Shown here: positions 41,281 through 50,592 of the stretch, piece after piece
Layout: each line of letters starts with the position of its first letter
How positions within the stretch are numbered: position 1 is the stretch's first letter
Source of the DNA: Planctomycetota bacterium
GTDB lineage: Bacteria > Planctomycetota > JAPUJT01
Assembly (NCBI GenBank): GCA_027296055.1
Contig: JAPUJT010000016.1
Coordinates: forward strand, 1 to 64,000
Length of the DNA: 64,000 nucleotides
Direction of reading: 5' to 3'
Position numbers and translations under genes: made by a program
Notes under the pieces: generated by a model
Databases searched by the model: none
What the model saw: only the letters and a program-made list of their open reading frames with translations
Told to the model about the DNA's origin: nothing

Positions 41281-41338
41281 TATGGAGGATCGGGGATTCG
41301 TGGTCAATGCGCCGCTCCTAGCCACGGGAGGGAAGACA

Positions 41339-41875
41339 ATGCATCGGACTTCAAGACCGAGGACTAAGTTTTCGCTTCTGACATTGCTCGGGCTGCTATC
41401 TGCGATGGCCGGCTGTACCAATGCCGTTGACAGCAGGCCAGCGAACCGATCGATAAGCGGAAAGCCGACGGCGCCCGTCAATATCACCTATACCGTCCCC
41501 GATAAAGCGGATGTCGGGAAAGCCATCGACGCCGTGGTTTCTTTCAAGGTGCTCCAGGCGGTAGAGAACCTCAAGTTGACGCTCACGGAAGGCAAGGGGC
41601 TCCGGATCGTCTCGGAGAGGACGACGTTCGATTACGGCGCCCGAGCGGCAGGGGCCTCGTTCTCCGAAACCATCTCCGTCCGCCCGGAGGAGGAGGGGAT
41701 TCTGTATCTGAACGTGTTCGTTACGGGCGGCTACCGAGGGAAGGTGATGACCCGGACGGGAGCGGTGCCTATCAAGACGGGGAATAAGGGAACGCTCGAT
41801 GCGCCAGGTAGGCTAACCCGGGACTCGGAAGGGAGGCGGCTTATCGAAATGCCAATCCCCGATCAGGATCGCTAG
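41339..41875 (+). CDS. Small lipoprotein paired with the metalloprotease, copy 2
   Basis: 178 residues from the ATG at 41339. Leader FSLLTLLGLLSAMAGCTNAV has a lipobox Cys. It is a paralog of the 38868 protein (shared GKAIDAVVSFKVLQ, LTEGKGL, FDYG, EEGILYLNVFV, MTRTGAVPIKTG). Differences are spread over the whole chain. Like copy 1 it lacks any catalytic motif. It ends the duplicated unit; topA is convergent 106 bases downstream. Confidence 0.7.
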   Translation: MHRTSRPRTKFSLLTLLGLLSAMAGCTNAVDSRPANRSISGKPTAPVNITYTVPDKADVGKAIDAVVSFKVLQAVENLKLTLTEGKGLRIVSERTTFDYGARAAGASFSETISVRPEEEGILYLNVFVTGGYRGKVMTRTGAVPIKTGNKGTLDAPGRLTRDSEGRRLIEMPIPDQDR

Positions 41876-41981
41876 GCAGCGGCAGGAGTGTTACTACGTC
41901 TGCGACCCCGGCCGTACCCTCCCAGCCTGGTTCCGATCCGACCGGTCGGTTCATGGCGGCGAACTTGAGGAGGAGTGGAGG

Positions 41982-44528
41982 TTACTCGGACTTGGTATTG
42001 CGGCAGGTGGGGTACGCGGAGCAAGCGATGAACCGACCGCGGCGGCTGAATCGAAACACCATGGGGCTGCCGCACTCGTCGCAATCGATCCCGGCCGGGG
42101 TCGGCTCCTGCCGCTGCCCGCGGACCGGCTTGGAGTTCTTGCAAGCGGGATATCCGGTGCAGGCGATGAACTGCCCTCGCGGTCCCCGACGTATCGCCAT
42201 CGGCTTGCCGCACTTCTCGCACTTCTCCTCAACCTTCTCCACCTTCTCCTCCGTCCCGGGGAGAGGCTTGGTGTTGCGGCACTTCGGGTACGCGGAGCAG
42301 GCGAGGAACTTTCCGCGGCGACCTGACCTTTCCACCATGGCGGACCCACACTTCTCGCACTTCTCGCCTGTCTCCTTCACCTCGATCGGCTTGCCCTCGT
42401 CATCCACCGACTTCGTGTTCTTGCACTTTGGGTAGTCGCTGCAGGCGAGGAACCGGCCGTTACGCCCGGTGCGGAGGACCATCGGCGACTCACATTTCTC
42501 ACAGACGTACGGCGTCTCCTCGGGCTCCGGCAGGTCTCGCTTCTTGAGACTCTTGGTATTGCGGCACTCGGGGTAGCCGATACAACCGAGGAATCGCTCT
42601 CCCTTTGACCACTTGTAGGCCATCGCCCGGTCGCACTTCTCGCACTTCTCATCGGAGAGTTCCGGATTCTCCGAGAGATTACGCATTTCCTTCTTGGCCT
42701 TTTCAAGATCCGAGGCGAAGTGCTTGTAGAAGTCCTCCAGGACCTTGCGCCAGTCCGCCTTGTCTTCCTCCACCTCGTCGAGTTGATCCTCCATCTTGGA
42801 TGTGAAGCCGGTATCCATGATGTGAGGAAAGTGGCGGGTCAGCCGGTCGGTGACGAGTACGCCCAGGTCGGTGGGATGGAACATCCTCTCCTTCCGCTCC
42901 ACATAACCGCGCTTCTGGATCAGGGAGATGATCGGGGCGTAGGTGCTCGGCCTCCCGATCCCCTCCTTCTCCAGGGTCTTCACCAGCGTCGCCTCGGAAT
43001 AGGGAGGGGGAGGCTCGGTGAAATGTTGGGAGGGGAGAAGCTCGAGGACCTCGGGCTTCTCGTCGTCCGCGATGGCTGGGAGGACCTGCTCGTCCTTTCG
43101 GATCCGGCTGCCCGTGACCTTGGCATGTCCGTCGAAGAGGAGCCGGCGTCCCTGCGCCACGAAGGTATAGTCGCCGGCCTCGAGCTCGGCGCGCGTGACC
43201 GCGTAGACCGCGGGAGTCATCTGGCTCGCCACGAAACGCTCCCAGATGAGACGGTAGAGCCGGAACTGATCCTGGGTGAGGAAGGCGCCTAGCTCCTCGG
43301 GCTTCCGGAAGGCCGACGTGGCGCGCACCGCCTCGTGCGCCTCCTGGGCTCCCTTCTTGCTCTTGAAGCGGTTCGCCTTCGCCGGCACGTACGGCTGGCC
43401 ATAGTCGGACTCGATGTGGCTCCGCACCTCTTCGAGGGCCGACTCCGCTACGTTCAGAGAGTCGGTCCGCATGTATGTGATGAGGCCCACGGAGCCTTCC
43501 TTCCCGATATCTATCCCTTCGTAGAGCTGCTGTGCGATCAGCATCGTCTTCTGGGCGCTGAAGCGGAGCTTGATCGATGCCCGTTGCTGGAGCGTGCTGG
43601 TGGAGTACGGCGGCGGGGCGCTGTCCGGCTTGTCCTTCTGCTCGATCGAGGTGACCTTGAACTCCTCCTTCAACAGGTCATCGACGATCGCCTTCGACTC
43701 TGCCTCGTTCGATATCGTCGCTTCCTCGCCCTTCTTCTTCTTCAGGCGAGCGGTGAACTCCTCCCCTTCCTTCGTCTTCAGCTTCGCGTCAACGTACCAG
43801 TACTCCTCGGCGTCGAAGGCGTCGATCGCCTTCTGACGATCGACGATCAACTTGACGGCCACCGACTGCACGCGACCGGCCGAAAGGCCACGCATCACCT
43901 TTTCCCACAGGAGAGGGGAGAGCTGATAGCCGACGATCCGATCCAGGACGCGACGCGCCTGCTGGGCATTGACCACGGAGCTGGAGATCTCGTGGGGCTC
44001 TTCGAAGGCCTTGCGGATCGCGGGACCGGTGATCTCGTTGAAGACGACCCTTCGGATCCGATCCTTGGGGATCTTCAGGGCCTCGACGAGGTGCCAGGCG
44101 ATCGCCTCCCCTTCCCGATCCCGGTCCGTCGCGAGGTAGATCGCCTCGGCCCCCTTGGTCAACTTCCTCAAGGCGTCGAGGTTCTTCTTCCTCTCGGGGA
44201 TGATCTGATACTGCGCCTCGAAGCCGTTCTCGATGTCTACCCCGAGGGTTTTCCGGGGCAGGTCCCGGACGTGGCCCATCGATGCCTTCACCGAGTATCC
44301 CTTCCCGAGGTACTTGGCGATGGTCCTCGCCTTGGCAGGGGACTCGACGATCACGACGGACCCCGAGCGGGCCTTGGGCTTTGCCGGTCGCTTCGGGCTC
44401 TTGCCTCCCTTGGACGGCGAGGCCTTCTTTCCGGCCTTCTTCGAGCTCGATTTCGCCTTCGCCTTCGACTTCGCCTTCGGCTTCGGCTTCGGCTTCGATT
44501 TCGGCTTGGCTTCGGTGGCTTTGGGCAT
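41982..44528 (-). CDS. topA: DNA topoisomerase I
   Basis: 848 residues from the ATG at 44528. An unusual Lys/Pro/Ala-rich N-terminal extension (about 1-55: KPKSKPKPKPKAKSKAKAKS) precedes the TOPRIM domain (VVIVESPAKARTIAKYL, ATDRDREGEAIAWH). The catalytic Tyr is in GLITYMRTDS. Five C4 zinc-ribbon modules follow (CEKCDRAM, CEKCESPM, CEKCGSAM, CEKCGKPM, CDECGSPM, each closed by a CxxYPxC), more than the three of E. coli TopA. It relaxes negative supercoils. The basic head may aid DNA binding. It lies 11 bases after lolA on the same strand and may be read through from the ABC operon. Confidence 0.97.
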   Translation of the reverse strand: MPKATEAKPKSKPKPKPKAKSKAKAKSSSKKAGKKASPSKGGKSPKRPAKPKARSGSVVIVESPAKARTIAKYLGKGYSVKASMGHVRDLPRKTLGVDIENGFEAQYQIIPERKKNLDALRKLTKGAEAIYLATDRDREGEAIAWHLVEALKIPKDRIRRVVFNEITGPAIRKAFEEPHEISSSVVNAQQARRVLDRIVGYQLSPLLWEKVMRGLSAGRVQSVAVKLIVDRQKAIDAFDAEEYWYVDAKLKTKEGEEFTARLKKKKGEEATISNEAESKAIVDDLLKEEFKVTSIEQKDKPDSAPPPYSTSTLQQRASIKLRFSAQKTMLIAQQLYEGIDIGKEGSVGLITYMRTDSLNVAESALEEVRSHIESDYGQPYVPAKANRFKSKKGAQEAHEAVRATSAFRKPEELGAFLTQDQFRLYRLIWERFVASQMTPAVYAVTRAELEAGDYTFVAQGRRLLFDGHAKVTGSRIRKDEQVLPAIADDEKPEVLELLPSQHFTEPPPPYSEATLVKTLEKEGIGRPSTYAPIISLIQKRGYVERKERMFHPTDLGVLVTDRLTRHFPHIMDTGFTSKMEDQLDEVEEDKADWRKVLEDFYKHFASDLEKAKKEMRNLSENPELSDEKCEKCDRAMAYKWSKGERFLGCIGYPECRNTKSLKKRDLPEPEETPYVCEKCESPMVLRTGRNGRFLACSDYPKCKNTKSVDDEGKPIEVKETGEKCEKCGSAMVERSGRRGKFLACSAYPKCRNTKPLPGTEEKVEKVEEKCEKCGKPMAIRRGPRGQFIACTGYPACKNSKPVRGQRQEPTPAGIDCDECGSPMVFRFSRRGRFIACSAYPTCRNTKSE

Positions 44529-44539
44529 CTGTAGCTCTT

Positions 44540-45277
44540 CTAGAAAGGCAGGCCTCCGGGCGGGGTCGAGACCTTTGTCCCTTCGGGGAGATCCAGCATG
44601 AATCTCTCCTTCTTGATCCCCTGGTTCACCTTCGTCTTGGACAATACCAGCTCCGTGTAATCCTTGCCGTTCGGATCTACCAGGCGGAGGCGAACCGGTA
44701 CGCCTTTCTCCCGGTCCACCCACAGGCCAATCCTTCCGACCCATCGTCGCATCTTCTTCCTCCGGGGTCGGAAGCGGAGGTGCCAGGTCTTGGCATCCTT
44801 CGGTCCCGTCATCAGCTCGATCTCGTAAGTCTTCTTCATCTCGTCCGACGTCTGCCCGAATCCGGGGAACAGGGCTCCGAAGTTCTCATTCTCTCCCGCG
44901 GGGAATCTTTCAGCTCTCTTCTCCTCCGGAACGTGGAGGAGAATACCCTTCTCGTCGAGCACCAGGACGCTCCGGGACGGCTCCGTCCAGTCCATCCGGA
45001 GCTTACCCTCTTTCCAGTAAAGCAGACCCCTCGAGACGTCTGGCTCCTTCAAGAGGTGGATCACCTGGGTCTGGACGAATTCAGCCTCCAGATCCTTCAG
45101 GCCCTTCTGCTTCTCGTCGAGGGCCCTGAGGACCCCCTCCACCTTCTCCCGGGCCTGTTCCCGGGAGACAGCAGGCGGCGAGCCTGGCTTGTCCGCTGTG
45201 TCCTGCGGCCCGCCAGGACCAAGGAGGCCCGGGAGACCCAGGAGGAACGCCGCAACCAGCAAACCGGAGCCTATCAT
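44540..45277 (-). CDS. lolA: LolA-type outer-membrane lipoprotein carrier
   Basis: 245 residues from the ATG at 45277 (MIGSGLLVAAFLLG leader); a start at 45328 would add 17 residues. The mature part has the LolA pattern: helix EGVLRALDEKQKGLKDLEAEF, then strands GLLYWKEGKLRMDWTEP, ILLHVPEEK and WHLRFRPRRKK, with VDPNGKDYTELVLS near the end. LolA carries lipoproteins across the periplasm to LolB. It fits with the many lipoproteins here and with the lipid acyltransferase and exporter upstream. No LolB is visible. It ends 11 bases before topA. Confidence 0.85.
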   Translation of the reverse strand: MIGSGLLVAAFLLGLPGLLGPGGPQDTADKPGSPPAVSREQAREKVEGVLRALDEKQKGLKDLEAEFVQTQVIHLLKEPDVSRGLLYWKEGKLRMDWTEPSRSVLVLDEKGILLHVPEEKRAERFPAGENENFGALFPGFGQTSDEMKKTYEIELMTGPKDAKTWHLRFRPRRKKMRRWVGRIGLWVDREKGVPVRLRLVDPNGKDYTELVLSKTKVNQGIKKERFMLDLPEGTKVSTPPGGLPF

Positions 45278-45364
45278 ACTGACTGCTACCCCCTTCGCCC
45301 GTGAGACCCAGGCCCGGTCCCCGGCCAAGCGTGCAGGAAAATGAGTCGGGAAGAACGGGAGGGG

Positions 45365-46318
45365 CTATACGGAAGTCCTTGGCAAATCTGATTTTGTGGC
45401 ATAGGCGCTACGATCGACTCGCTCCTCCTGCCAGATATCGAAAAAATTATACCACTGGTCAGGATGGCGGGCAATCATGGCTTCGAAGCAGGCGGCGAGC
45501 CTCTGGGTGGCGTTGCGGAGGTCGGCGTCGCGCTCGTCGGTCCGGTCCACCCAGATCGGCTCCTCCGCAACGGCATCATAAATCCAATCATCACCGAGAG
45601 TTACGAATACGGGGACGATGGGTGCCCCGGAGGCCCTGGCCAGGATCGCCGGGCCGAGGGGAAAGCCCGTCGAGCGGCCAAAGAAAGGGACCCATGCCGT
45701 GGCTCCCGAGTGGGAACGGTCCGCCAGGAGGGCGACGATACGGTTGCGCCTCAGGGCGGCCAGCAGGGGAACGAGCGAGAATGCGCCCGCGCCGTCGGAG
45801 AGGGTAAGCGTCTCCACTCCGATTCGCCGGCGGATCGCTTCCCGAAGAGCGAGCACGCCGGGGTCCGGCTCCAGGGCCGTAGCCACGCTCACCGGGTAGC
45901 CATGCGACGCGAGGAGGGCTCCCCCCATCTCCCAGTTCCCGAGGTGGGCCGTCACGGCGACGACCCCCTTGCCGCGCTGGAGGGCCCTTCTCAACTCCTC
46001 CTCTCCCTCCATTCGCGGGATCACTGCCTGGAGCTCTTTCCTGCCCATATGAGGGAGGAGCATGTAATCCAGGAGATACTGGCCGTAGTGGCGGAAAGTC
46101 CTGTAGGTAAGACGCCTGATCTCCCCGCGCGAGAATTTTCCCCCTCCCACGATCTCGATGTTTCGCGCGATGGCCTTCCGGGACCTGGGAAAGAAAAGGA
46201 GTGAAAGAACCGCGAGCGGCGCCCCGAGCCATGCCTGTAGCCGCCGGGGGAGCAAGCGCGCCGCGGCCTCCAGGGGGACGAGTAACTCCCGGCGCGTGGG
46301 GTGGTCCCCGCGTCTCAT
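45365..46318 (-). CDS. LpxL/HtrB-type lipid acyltransferase
   Basis: 317 residues; the ATG overlaps the exporter stop by 4 bases. The HX4E catalytic motif is HLGNWE in VVAVTAHLGNWEMGGALLAS. A second conserved block is ADRSHSGATAWVPFFGRSTGFPLGP, cited in part. These match lipid A late acyltransferases (secondary acyl transfer to Kdo2-lipid A) and related membrane lysophospholipid acyltransferases. There is one hydrophobic N-terminal helix (WLGAPLAVLSLLFFP). The gene clusters with RND and ABC exporters, so a modified outer-membrane lipid may be made and exported here. The substrate is not certain. Confidence 0.88.
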   Translation of the reverse strand: MRRGDHPTRRELLVPLEAAARLLPRRLQAWLGAPLAVLSLLFFPRSRKAIARNIEIVGGGKFSRGEIRRLTYRTFRHYGQYLLDYMLLPHMGRKELQAVIPRMEGEEELRRALQRGKGVVAVTAHLGNWEMGGALLASHGYPVSVATALEPDPGVLALREAIRRRIGVETLTLSDGAGAFSLVPLLAALRRNRIVALLADRSHSGATAWVPFFGRSTGFPLGPAILARASGAPIVPVFVTLGDDWIYDAVAEEPIWVDRTDERDADLRNATQRLAACFEAMIARHPDQWYNFFDIWQEERVDRSAYATKSDLPRTSV

Positions 46319-48867
46319 GATCCTGCCTCGGTCGGGTCTCGCACGATACGGCTCTTCAGAGTCGCAAGAAGGGGAGGAAGCAGAAACATCGATGTGGCGA
46401 GGCAGGTCGAGATTCCGATCACACTCACCAGCCCGATCGAAGAGACGCCCCTGTGCTTCGCGAGGGTGAGGGAGCCGAACCCGATGATCGTCGTCAGTGA
46501 GGTGAGGAGGATCGCCCTCCCTGTCCCCCGGATCAGGAAGCTCGAACGGTGCGGGCCCTCTCGAAAGCGGTGAACGAGGTGAATCCCATCATCCACGCCG
46601 AGCCCGAGGATCATCGGGAAGATGATGATGTTCATATAGTTGAGATCTATCCCTCCCAGGATCATCCCCGCCACCATCCAGATCGCCCCGAGGAGGACGG
46701 GGAGGAGGGCGAGGCCCACGAGAAGGGGATCGCGAAAGTGGATGGCGGAGATGATCAGGATCGCGACGAGGGCCAGTCCCGCCGCCCGGTAGAAGTCTTC
46801 CTGAACGAGCGCCGCCAGCTCCTGCGACAGAAGGACGATCCCGGTGAGCTTCGCTCGATCCGACGGCAGGACCTCCTGCACTTGAGAGATCCACCTGGCG
46901 CGGGATGGGCCGTCCCACAGGTTGACCTTCGGGTAGAGATAGATCACGCCCACCGGACCCTGTTCCCCCTCACGCAGGTACCTCTCGAGGAGGGGGCCGA
47001 ACCCCGCCTCGTCCAGAGACCTGGCGGTGACGATTCGCTCCGCTCGTAGGGCTTCGTCCAGGCGCTGCAGAGCGTCGTCGAAGGCGTCGGGCCGGAATCC
47101 TTCCTCGTCGAGGATACGCCGTATCGACGAGATCCGGTCCGGCGGGAGGGTCGCTCGAAGCAGATCGCGCGCGGCCTGCTGGCGGGACTCCGACGGAAGC
47201 AAGCTCGTCACGGCGTGGAAGGAGGCGATAACCTCACGATCCACGAGCGATCGGAGATGGGGGAGGAGCGCCTCGGTCTCTTGCAGGACCTGCTCCTCCG
47301 ACTCGCCCGGAACGGCGATCAGGGCGAAGGTGAACGCCCCCCCGAAGGTCCTCTCGATCCGCTCCTGGACGGCGACCGTCACGTCCCCTTCCGGCCGAAG
47401 CTCGCGAGCGTCCGTCTCGAACTCGAGGCCGCCCAACCCGAGGGCCCCGTAGAGGAGCGCGAGCAGGGTCGCTCCGATCGAAAGGCGGAGAAACACCCCC
47501 GGCCGCCTCTCCACCGAATCGCCGAGCCTGCCGAGCCCGAATCCCGGCAGCGAACCGGCAGCGCGCTTCTTGCCCAGCAGTCGAAGGAGGGCGGGCATGA
47601 CCGTGGTCATGGAGAGGAGGCAGAAGAGGATTCCGGACCCCGCCAGAAATCCGATCTGCGTGAATCCCTTGAAGCGGGTGATCAGGAAGGCGGCAAAGGT
47701 GGCGGAGGTCGTGAGCGCAGCGGCGAGATTTGCCCCGCCGGTCCGCACGACCGCCAGGTGGATCGCCTGTTCGAGGGAGGCCCCCGTCTGCAATTCCTCC
47801 TCGAACCGGTTCAGGTAGTGGATCGCGAAGTCGATGCCCAGGCCAGCGAGGATCGCGGAGAAGACGGCCGTTCCCGCCACCATCTCCTCGCCCAGGCACA
47901 GGATGAAGAACCCGAAGGTCCATAGAATTCCGAGCGTGAGCGGAATCCCGACGAACAGGAGTGCTCGAATTCGTCGAAAGGCAAGAATGAAAAGGGCGTG
48001 GATCGCGAGGAGAGAGGTCACGATCGTCACGAGGAGGTCCCTCTTGATGGTTCGCTCCTCGTCGAGAGCGAAGAGGTAGCCTCCCGTGTAGGCCGTCTCG
48101 ATCCGATCCGCGGCGTCCGTCTGCCGGCGGGCCGCTACTTCTCCTTCCCGCACCGCGGCGAGGAGCGACCGCGCGTAGTCGAGATTGGCCGGCGGCTCGT
48201 GACCGACGATCGTGAAGAGCAGGTGACGATGATCCGGCGTGATCATCAGGTCGGACTCGAGGTCCAGGCGGAAGGTGCCCTCCGAGCCTTGCATCGCACC
48301 AAGGGCAAATTCAGCCAGTCCCAGAGGATCGTGCCGGATCCTTTGCGAGGAGGCAGGAGCGCTTCGAAGCGCGGTCCGGCTCACGCGGACCCGGCGGCGG
48401 ATCTCATCATCATCGGCGAGGGCTTCGATCGCCTTCGCCACGGTCTCCTCCGGCAAGTACTGGAAAAAAGCGCGGGAGAAGATGTCGAGATAGCCGCCCA
48501 GGCGACCGGGGTTCTTGAATTCGACCCTCTCGATCTCCGCGCGAGACGAAAGAGCCTCCTTCCATGACGCGGCAAAACTGCCAAGCCGAGAGAGGCGATC
48601 GGGGCCGTCGTACGAGATCAAGACGAAGAGGAGCCTCGACTCCTCGAAGGATCCTTGCGCCTCCCGGAACGTCCGGACCGCTTCCAGGTCATCCGGGAGG
48701 AGGCTCAGCACATCCGACGTGATCCGCGCTCGCGTGAGCATGGCGATGGACAGGATTCCCAGCACCGCCGCAACCCCGAGGATCCAGAACGGGTGTCGAC
48801 AGGAAGTCAGAGCCACCAGGCCCAGAGCCCTCTCCGAGATCGACGCGGAACGGTCGCTTTTCGCCAT
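46315..48867 (-). CDS. RND/MMPL-type exporter (HpnN-like predicted lipid exporter)
   Basis: 850 residues with about 12 hydrophobic segments in two halves, each having a large loop outside the membrane. The conserved mid-segment Asp motif appears twice, in GLGIDFAIHYLNRFEEEL and in GLGVDDGIHLVHRFREG. Length and absence of an outer-membrane partner fit the MMPL/HpnN class, which moves hydrophobic molecules such as hopanoids or lipids out of the inner membrane. It lies between an ABC exporter and the LpxL-type acyltransferase, with ATGA overlap to the latter. The cargo is inferred to be a lipid, not shown. Confidence 0.88.
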   Translation of the reverse strand: MAKSDRSASISERALGLVALTSCRHPFWILGVAAVLGILSIAMLTRARITSDVLSLLPDDLEAVRTFREAQGSFEESRLLFVLISYDGPDRLSRLGSFAASWKEALSSRAEIERVEFKNPGRLGGYLDIFSRAFFQYLPEETVAKAIEALADDDEIRRRVRVSRTALRSAPASSQRIRHDPLGLAEFALGAMQGSEGTFRLDLESDLMITPDHRHLLFTIVGHEPPANLDYARSLLAAVREGEVAARRQTDAADRIETAYTGGYLFALDEERTIKRDLLVTIVTSLLAIHALFILAFRRIRALLFVGIPLTLGILWTFGFFILCLGEEMVAGTAVFSAILAGLGIDFAIHYLNRFEEELQTGASLEQAIHLAVVRTGGANLAAALTTSATFAAFLITRFKGFTQIGFLAGSGILFCLLSMTTVMPALLRLLGKKRAAGSLPGFGLGRLGDSVERRPGVFLRLSIGATLLALLYGALGLGGLEFETDARELRPEGDVTVAVQERIERTFGGAFTFALIAVPGESEEQVLQETEALLPHLRSLVDREVIASFHAVTSLLPSESRQQAARDLLRATLPPDRISSIRRILDEEGFRPDAFDDALQRLDEALRAERIVTARSLDEAGFGPLLERYLREGEQGPVGVIYLYPKVNLWDGPSRARWISQVQEVLPSDRAKLTGIVLLSQELAALVQEDFYRAAGLALVAILIISAIHFRDPLLVGLALLPVLLGAIWMVAGMILGGIDLNYMNIIIFPMILGLGVDDGIHLVHRFREGPHRSSFLIRGTGRAILLTSLTTIIGFGSLTLAKHRGVSSIGLVSVIGISTCLATSMFLLPPLLATLKSRIVRDPTEAGS

Positions 48868-48870
48868 GCT

Positions 48871-49656
48871 TCACCCCTCGTGTGTGGCGAGCTCCTTCGA
48901 GCGCAGCATGTAGATGGAGGCGACGAGCAAGCCGGCGGCGACCGCCAAGGCCACCAGGAGGTGAAACCACCAGCCCTCCGGGCCGACGGGGGCGCGGATC
49001 AGCTCGGTCAGCTTGGCGTCGTCGAACAACTGCGCCGTCAGGCTTCTTATCCTGTACGAGAGGGTGATCCGGTTGATGAGTACCGGGATCAACGAGAAGA
49101 GAAACTCGAAGAGAAGGGCATAGATGACGGCTACGACCATTCCCCTCCTGACCGTGAGCACGCCGATGAATCCGAAGAGCGCCCCGTAAACAAGAGCGGA
49201 CAGGACGACTATGCCTCCCATCACCCCGAGGATCTCCAGCCCTCGCTCCGGTCGGAGCAGGGCCAGGATGAGACCGAGAGAGACGAGCCCCGTCGATGCC
49301 GTCCAGATGAAGGCTATCGCGAACTTACCCAGGAAAATGGAGGTCCGGCCATGCGGCCTCACCGAGACGAACAGCCAGGTGCGCGACTCCAGTTCCGCCT
49401 GGACGATCGTCGTGGCCCAGAGGAGCGCAGCCAGCATGCAGGTGACGTTGGGGATCAGCATGAACAAGATCATGACCAACGGGGCGAAGGTTGTCGTGAG
49501 AGTGCCCTTCGGGTCCTGCAGAGACTCGAGGTAGCTCATCAGGAGGACGAGGGCCACCGGAAACAGGGTAAGAGCGAACCACCAGGCGACCCGGAAGAAG
49601 GTCAGCGTGCGTCTCGCCTCGAAGAGGAACGTGGCCCAGCCGCCTCCTGGCCTCAT
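48871..49656 (-). CDS. ABC-2 type permease
   Basis: 261 residues with about six hydrophobic helices (WWFALTLFPVALVLLMSYL, LVMILFMLIPNVTCMLAALL, IVVLSALVYGALFGFIGVL, VVAVIYALLFEFLFSLIPVL). The ELESRTWLFVSVRPHGR motif between helices is typical of ABC-2 permeases. Its start overlaps the stop of the ATPase gene at 49653, so the two form one transporter. Three bases separate its stop from the RND gene start. Confidence 0.85.
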   Translation of the reverse strand: MRPGGGWATFLFEARRTLTFFRVAWWFALTLFPVALVLLMSYLESLQDPKGTLTTTFAPLVMILFMLIPNVTCMLAALLWATTIVQAELESRTWLFVSVRPHGRTSIFLGKFAIAFIWTASTGLVSLGLILALLRPERGLEILGVMGGIVVLSALVYGALFGFIGVLTVRRGMVVAVIYALLFEFLFSLIPVLINRITLSYRIRSLTAQLFDDAKLTELIRAPVGPEGWWFHLLVALAVAAGLLVASIYMLRSKELATHEG

Positions 49657-50588
49657 GTCCGGCCTCCCCGATGGATCAACAGGAGGGATTCGAAGAGACT
49701 CTGGAGGGACTCGTCCGGAGAGCGGACCTCGCGAACACGAACCTCGGTACCCTCGAGCAGCGATGGCAGTCGTTCATAGAGACTGGCCGGTGATCTCGTC
49801 GAGACAACAACGACGTCGCCGTGCCCCTCGAACCTCACCCCCTCGATCAGGCCCGAATCGAGGAGCAGACGGGCCAGGACGGGCGCAGGATCGCAGCGGA
49901 TCCGGATCTCGTGGGGGACATCCGCCAGAAGCCGCCGAACCTCCTCGGCCGTACCGGAGGCGAGGAGGCGGCCGCTGCATATCAGGATGAAGGACGAGGT
50001 CACTGCCTCCACCTCGTACAGGATGTGGCTCGCGAGCAGCAGGCTCCTCCCCTCCAGTATCCATTCACGAAAGAACTCGGTCATCTCGTGTCGCCCGACC
50101 GGGTCGAGGCCGTTGAAAGGCTCGTCGAGGATCAGGAGCCTGGGCCGGTGTGCGAACGCTTGAGCCAGCTTCGTCCGTTGCCGCATACCGAGAGAGTAGG
50201 TTCCGATCAGTCGGTCCATTGCATTGGCCATCCCGACACGGTCAAGAGTCTCTCGAGCCCGTTTTCGGGCCTCTTTCCGGTCGAATCCGTGGAGGTGCAG
50301 CAGGTACTCGACACATGCCGCGCCGGTCACGTTGGAGTAGGGGAGGTCCTGTTCCGGGCAGAGCCCGATCTGCCCGAGGACCTCGGCGTTGTCCCAGGGG
50401 TCCTGGCCGAAGGTGCGGACCGTCCCGACGTTGGGGCGGATCTGTCCCGTCACGAGGTTCATGAACGTCGTCTTCCCCGAGCCGTTCGGACCCAGGATCC
50501 CGTACGCCCCCGGCTCCAGCGACAGATCGATGTCATTCGCCCCGATGACCATCCCGTATAGCTTGGTGACGTGGCTTAGCTCGATCAT
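49653..50588 (-). CDS. ABC transporter ATP-binding protein (first of two in the operon)
   Basis: 311 residues. Walker A GPNGSGKTT, Q-loop GLCPEQDLPYSNVTG, signature YSLGMRQRTKLAQAFA (a SLGM variant), Walker B LLILDEPFNGLD and switch His in LASHILYEVE are all present. A C-terminal domain (about 225-311) with alternating strands follows the nucleotide-binding part. It pairs with the permease at 48871, whose start overlaps its stop. A permease gene lies 4 bases upstream. Confidence 0.92.
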   Translation of the reverse strand: MIELSHVTKLYGMVIGANDIDLSLEPGAYGILGPNGSGKTTFMNLVTGQIRPNVGTVRTFGQDPWDNAEVLGQIGLCPEQDLPYSNVTGAACVEYLLHLHGFDRKEARKRARETLDRVGMANAMDRLIGTYSLGMRQRTKLAQAFAHRPRLLILDEPFNGLDPVGRHEMTEFFREWILEGRSLLLASHILYEVEAVTSSFILICSGRLLASGTAEEVRRLLADVPHEIRIRCDPAPVLARLLLDSGLIEGVRFEGHGDVVVVSTRSPASLYERLPSLLEGTEVRVREVRSPDESLQSLFESLLLIHRGGRT

Positions 50589-50592
50589 CGGA

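Larger units (their letters stand above)
39455..41925 (+). repeat. Tandem duplication, copy 2
   Basis: Second copy of the 2.46-kb unit that begins at 36990. The 232 bases between the copy 1 lipoprotein and the copy 2 protease hold only the junction and the duplicated leader. Downstream homology ends near 41925, just before topA. Confidence 0.82.

Noticed and set aside
43335-44534. Long plus-strand open frame (about 400 codons) opposite topA
   Set aside because: It is the complement of clearly coding topA and has no ribosome site or domain pattern; the Leu/Arg repeats mirror the Lys-rich topA head.
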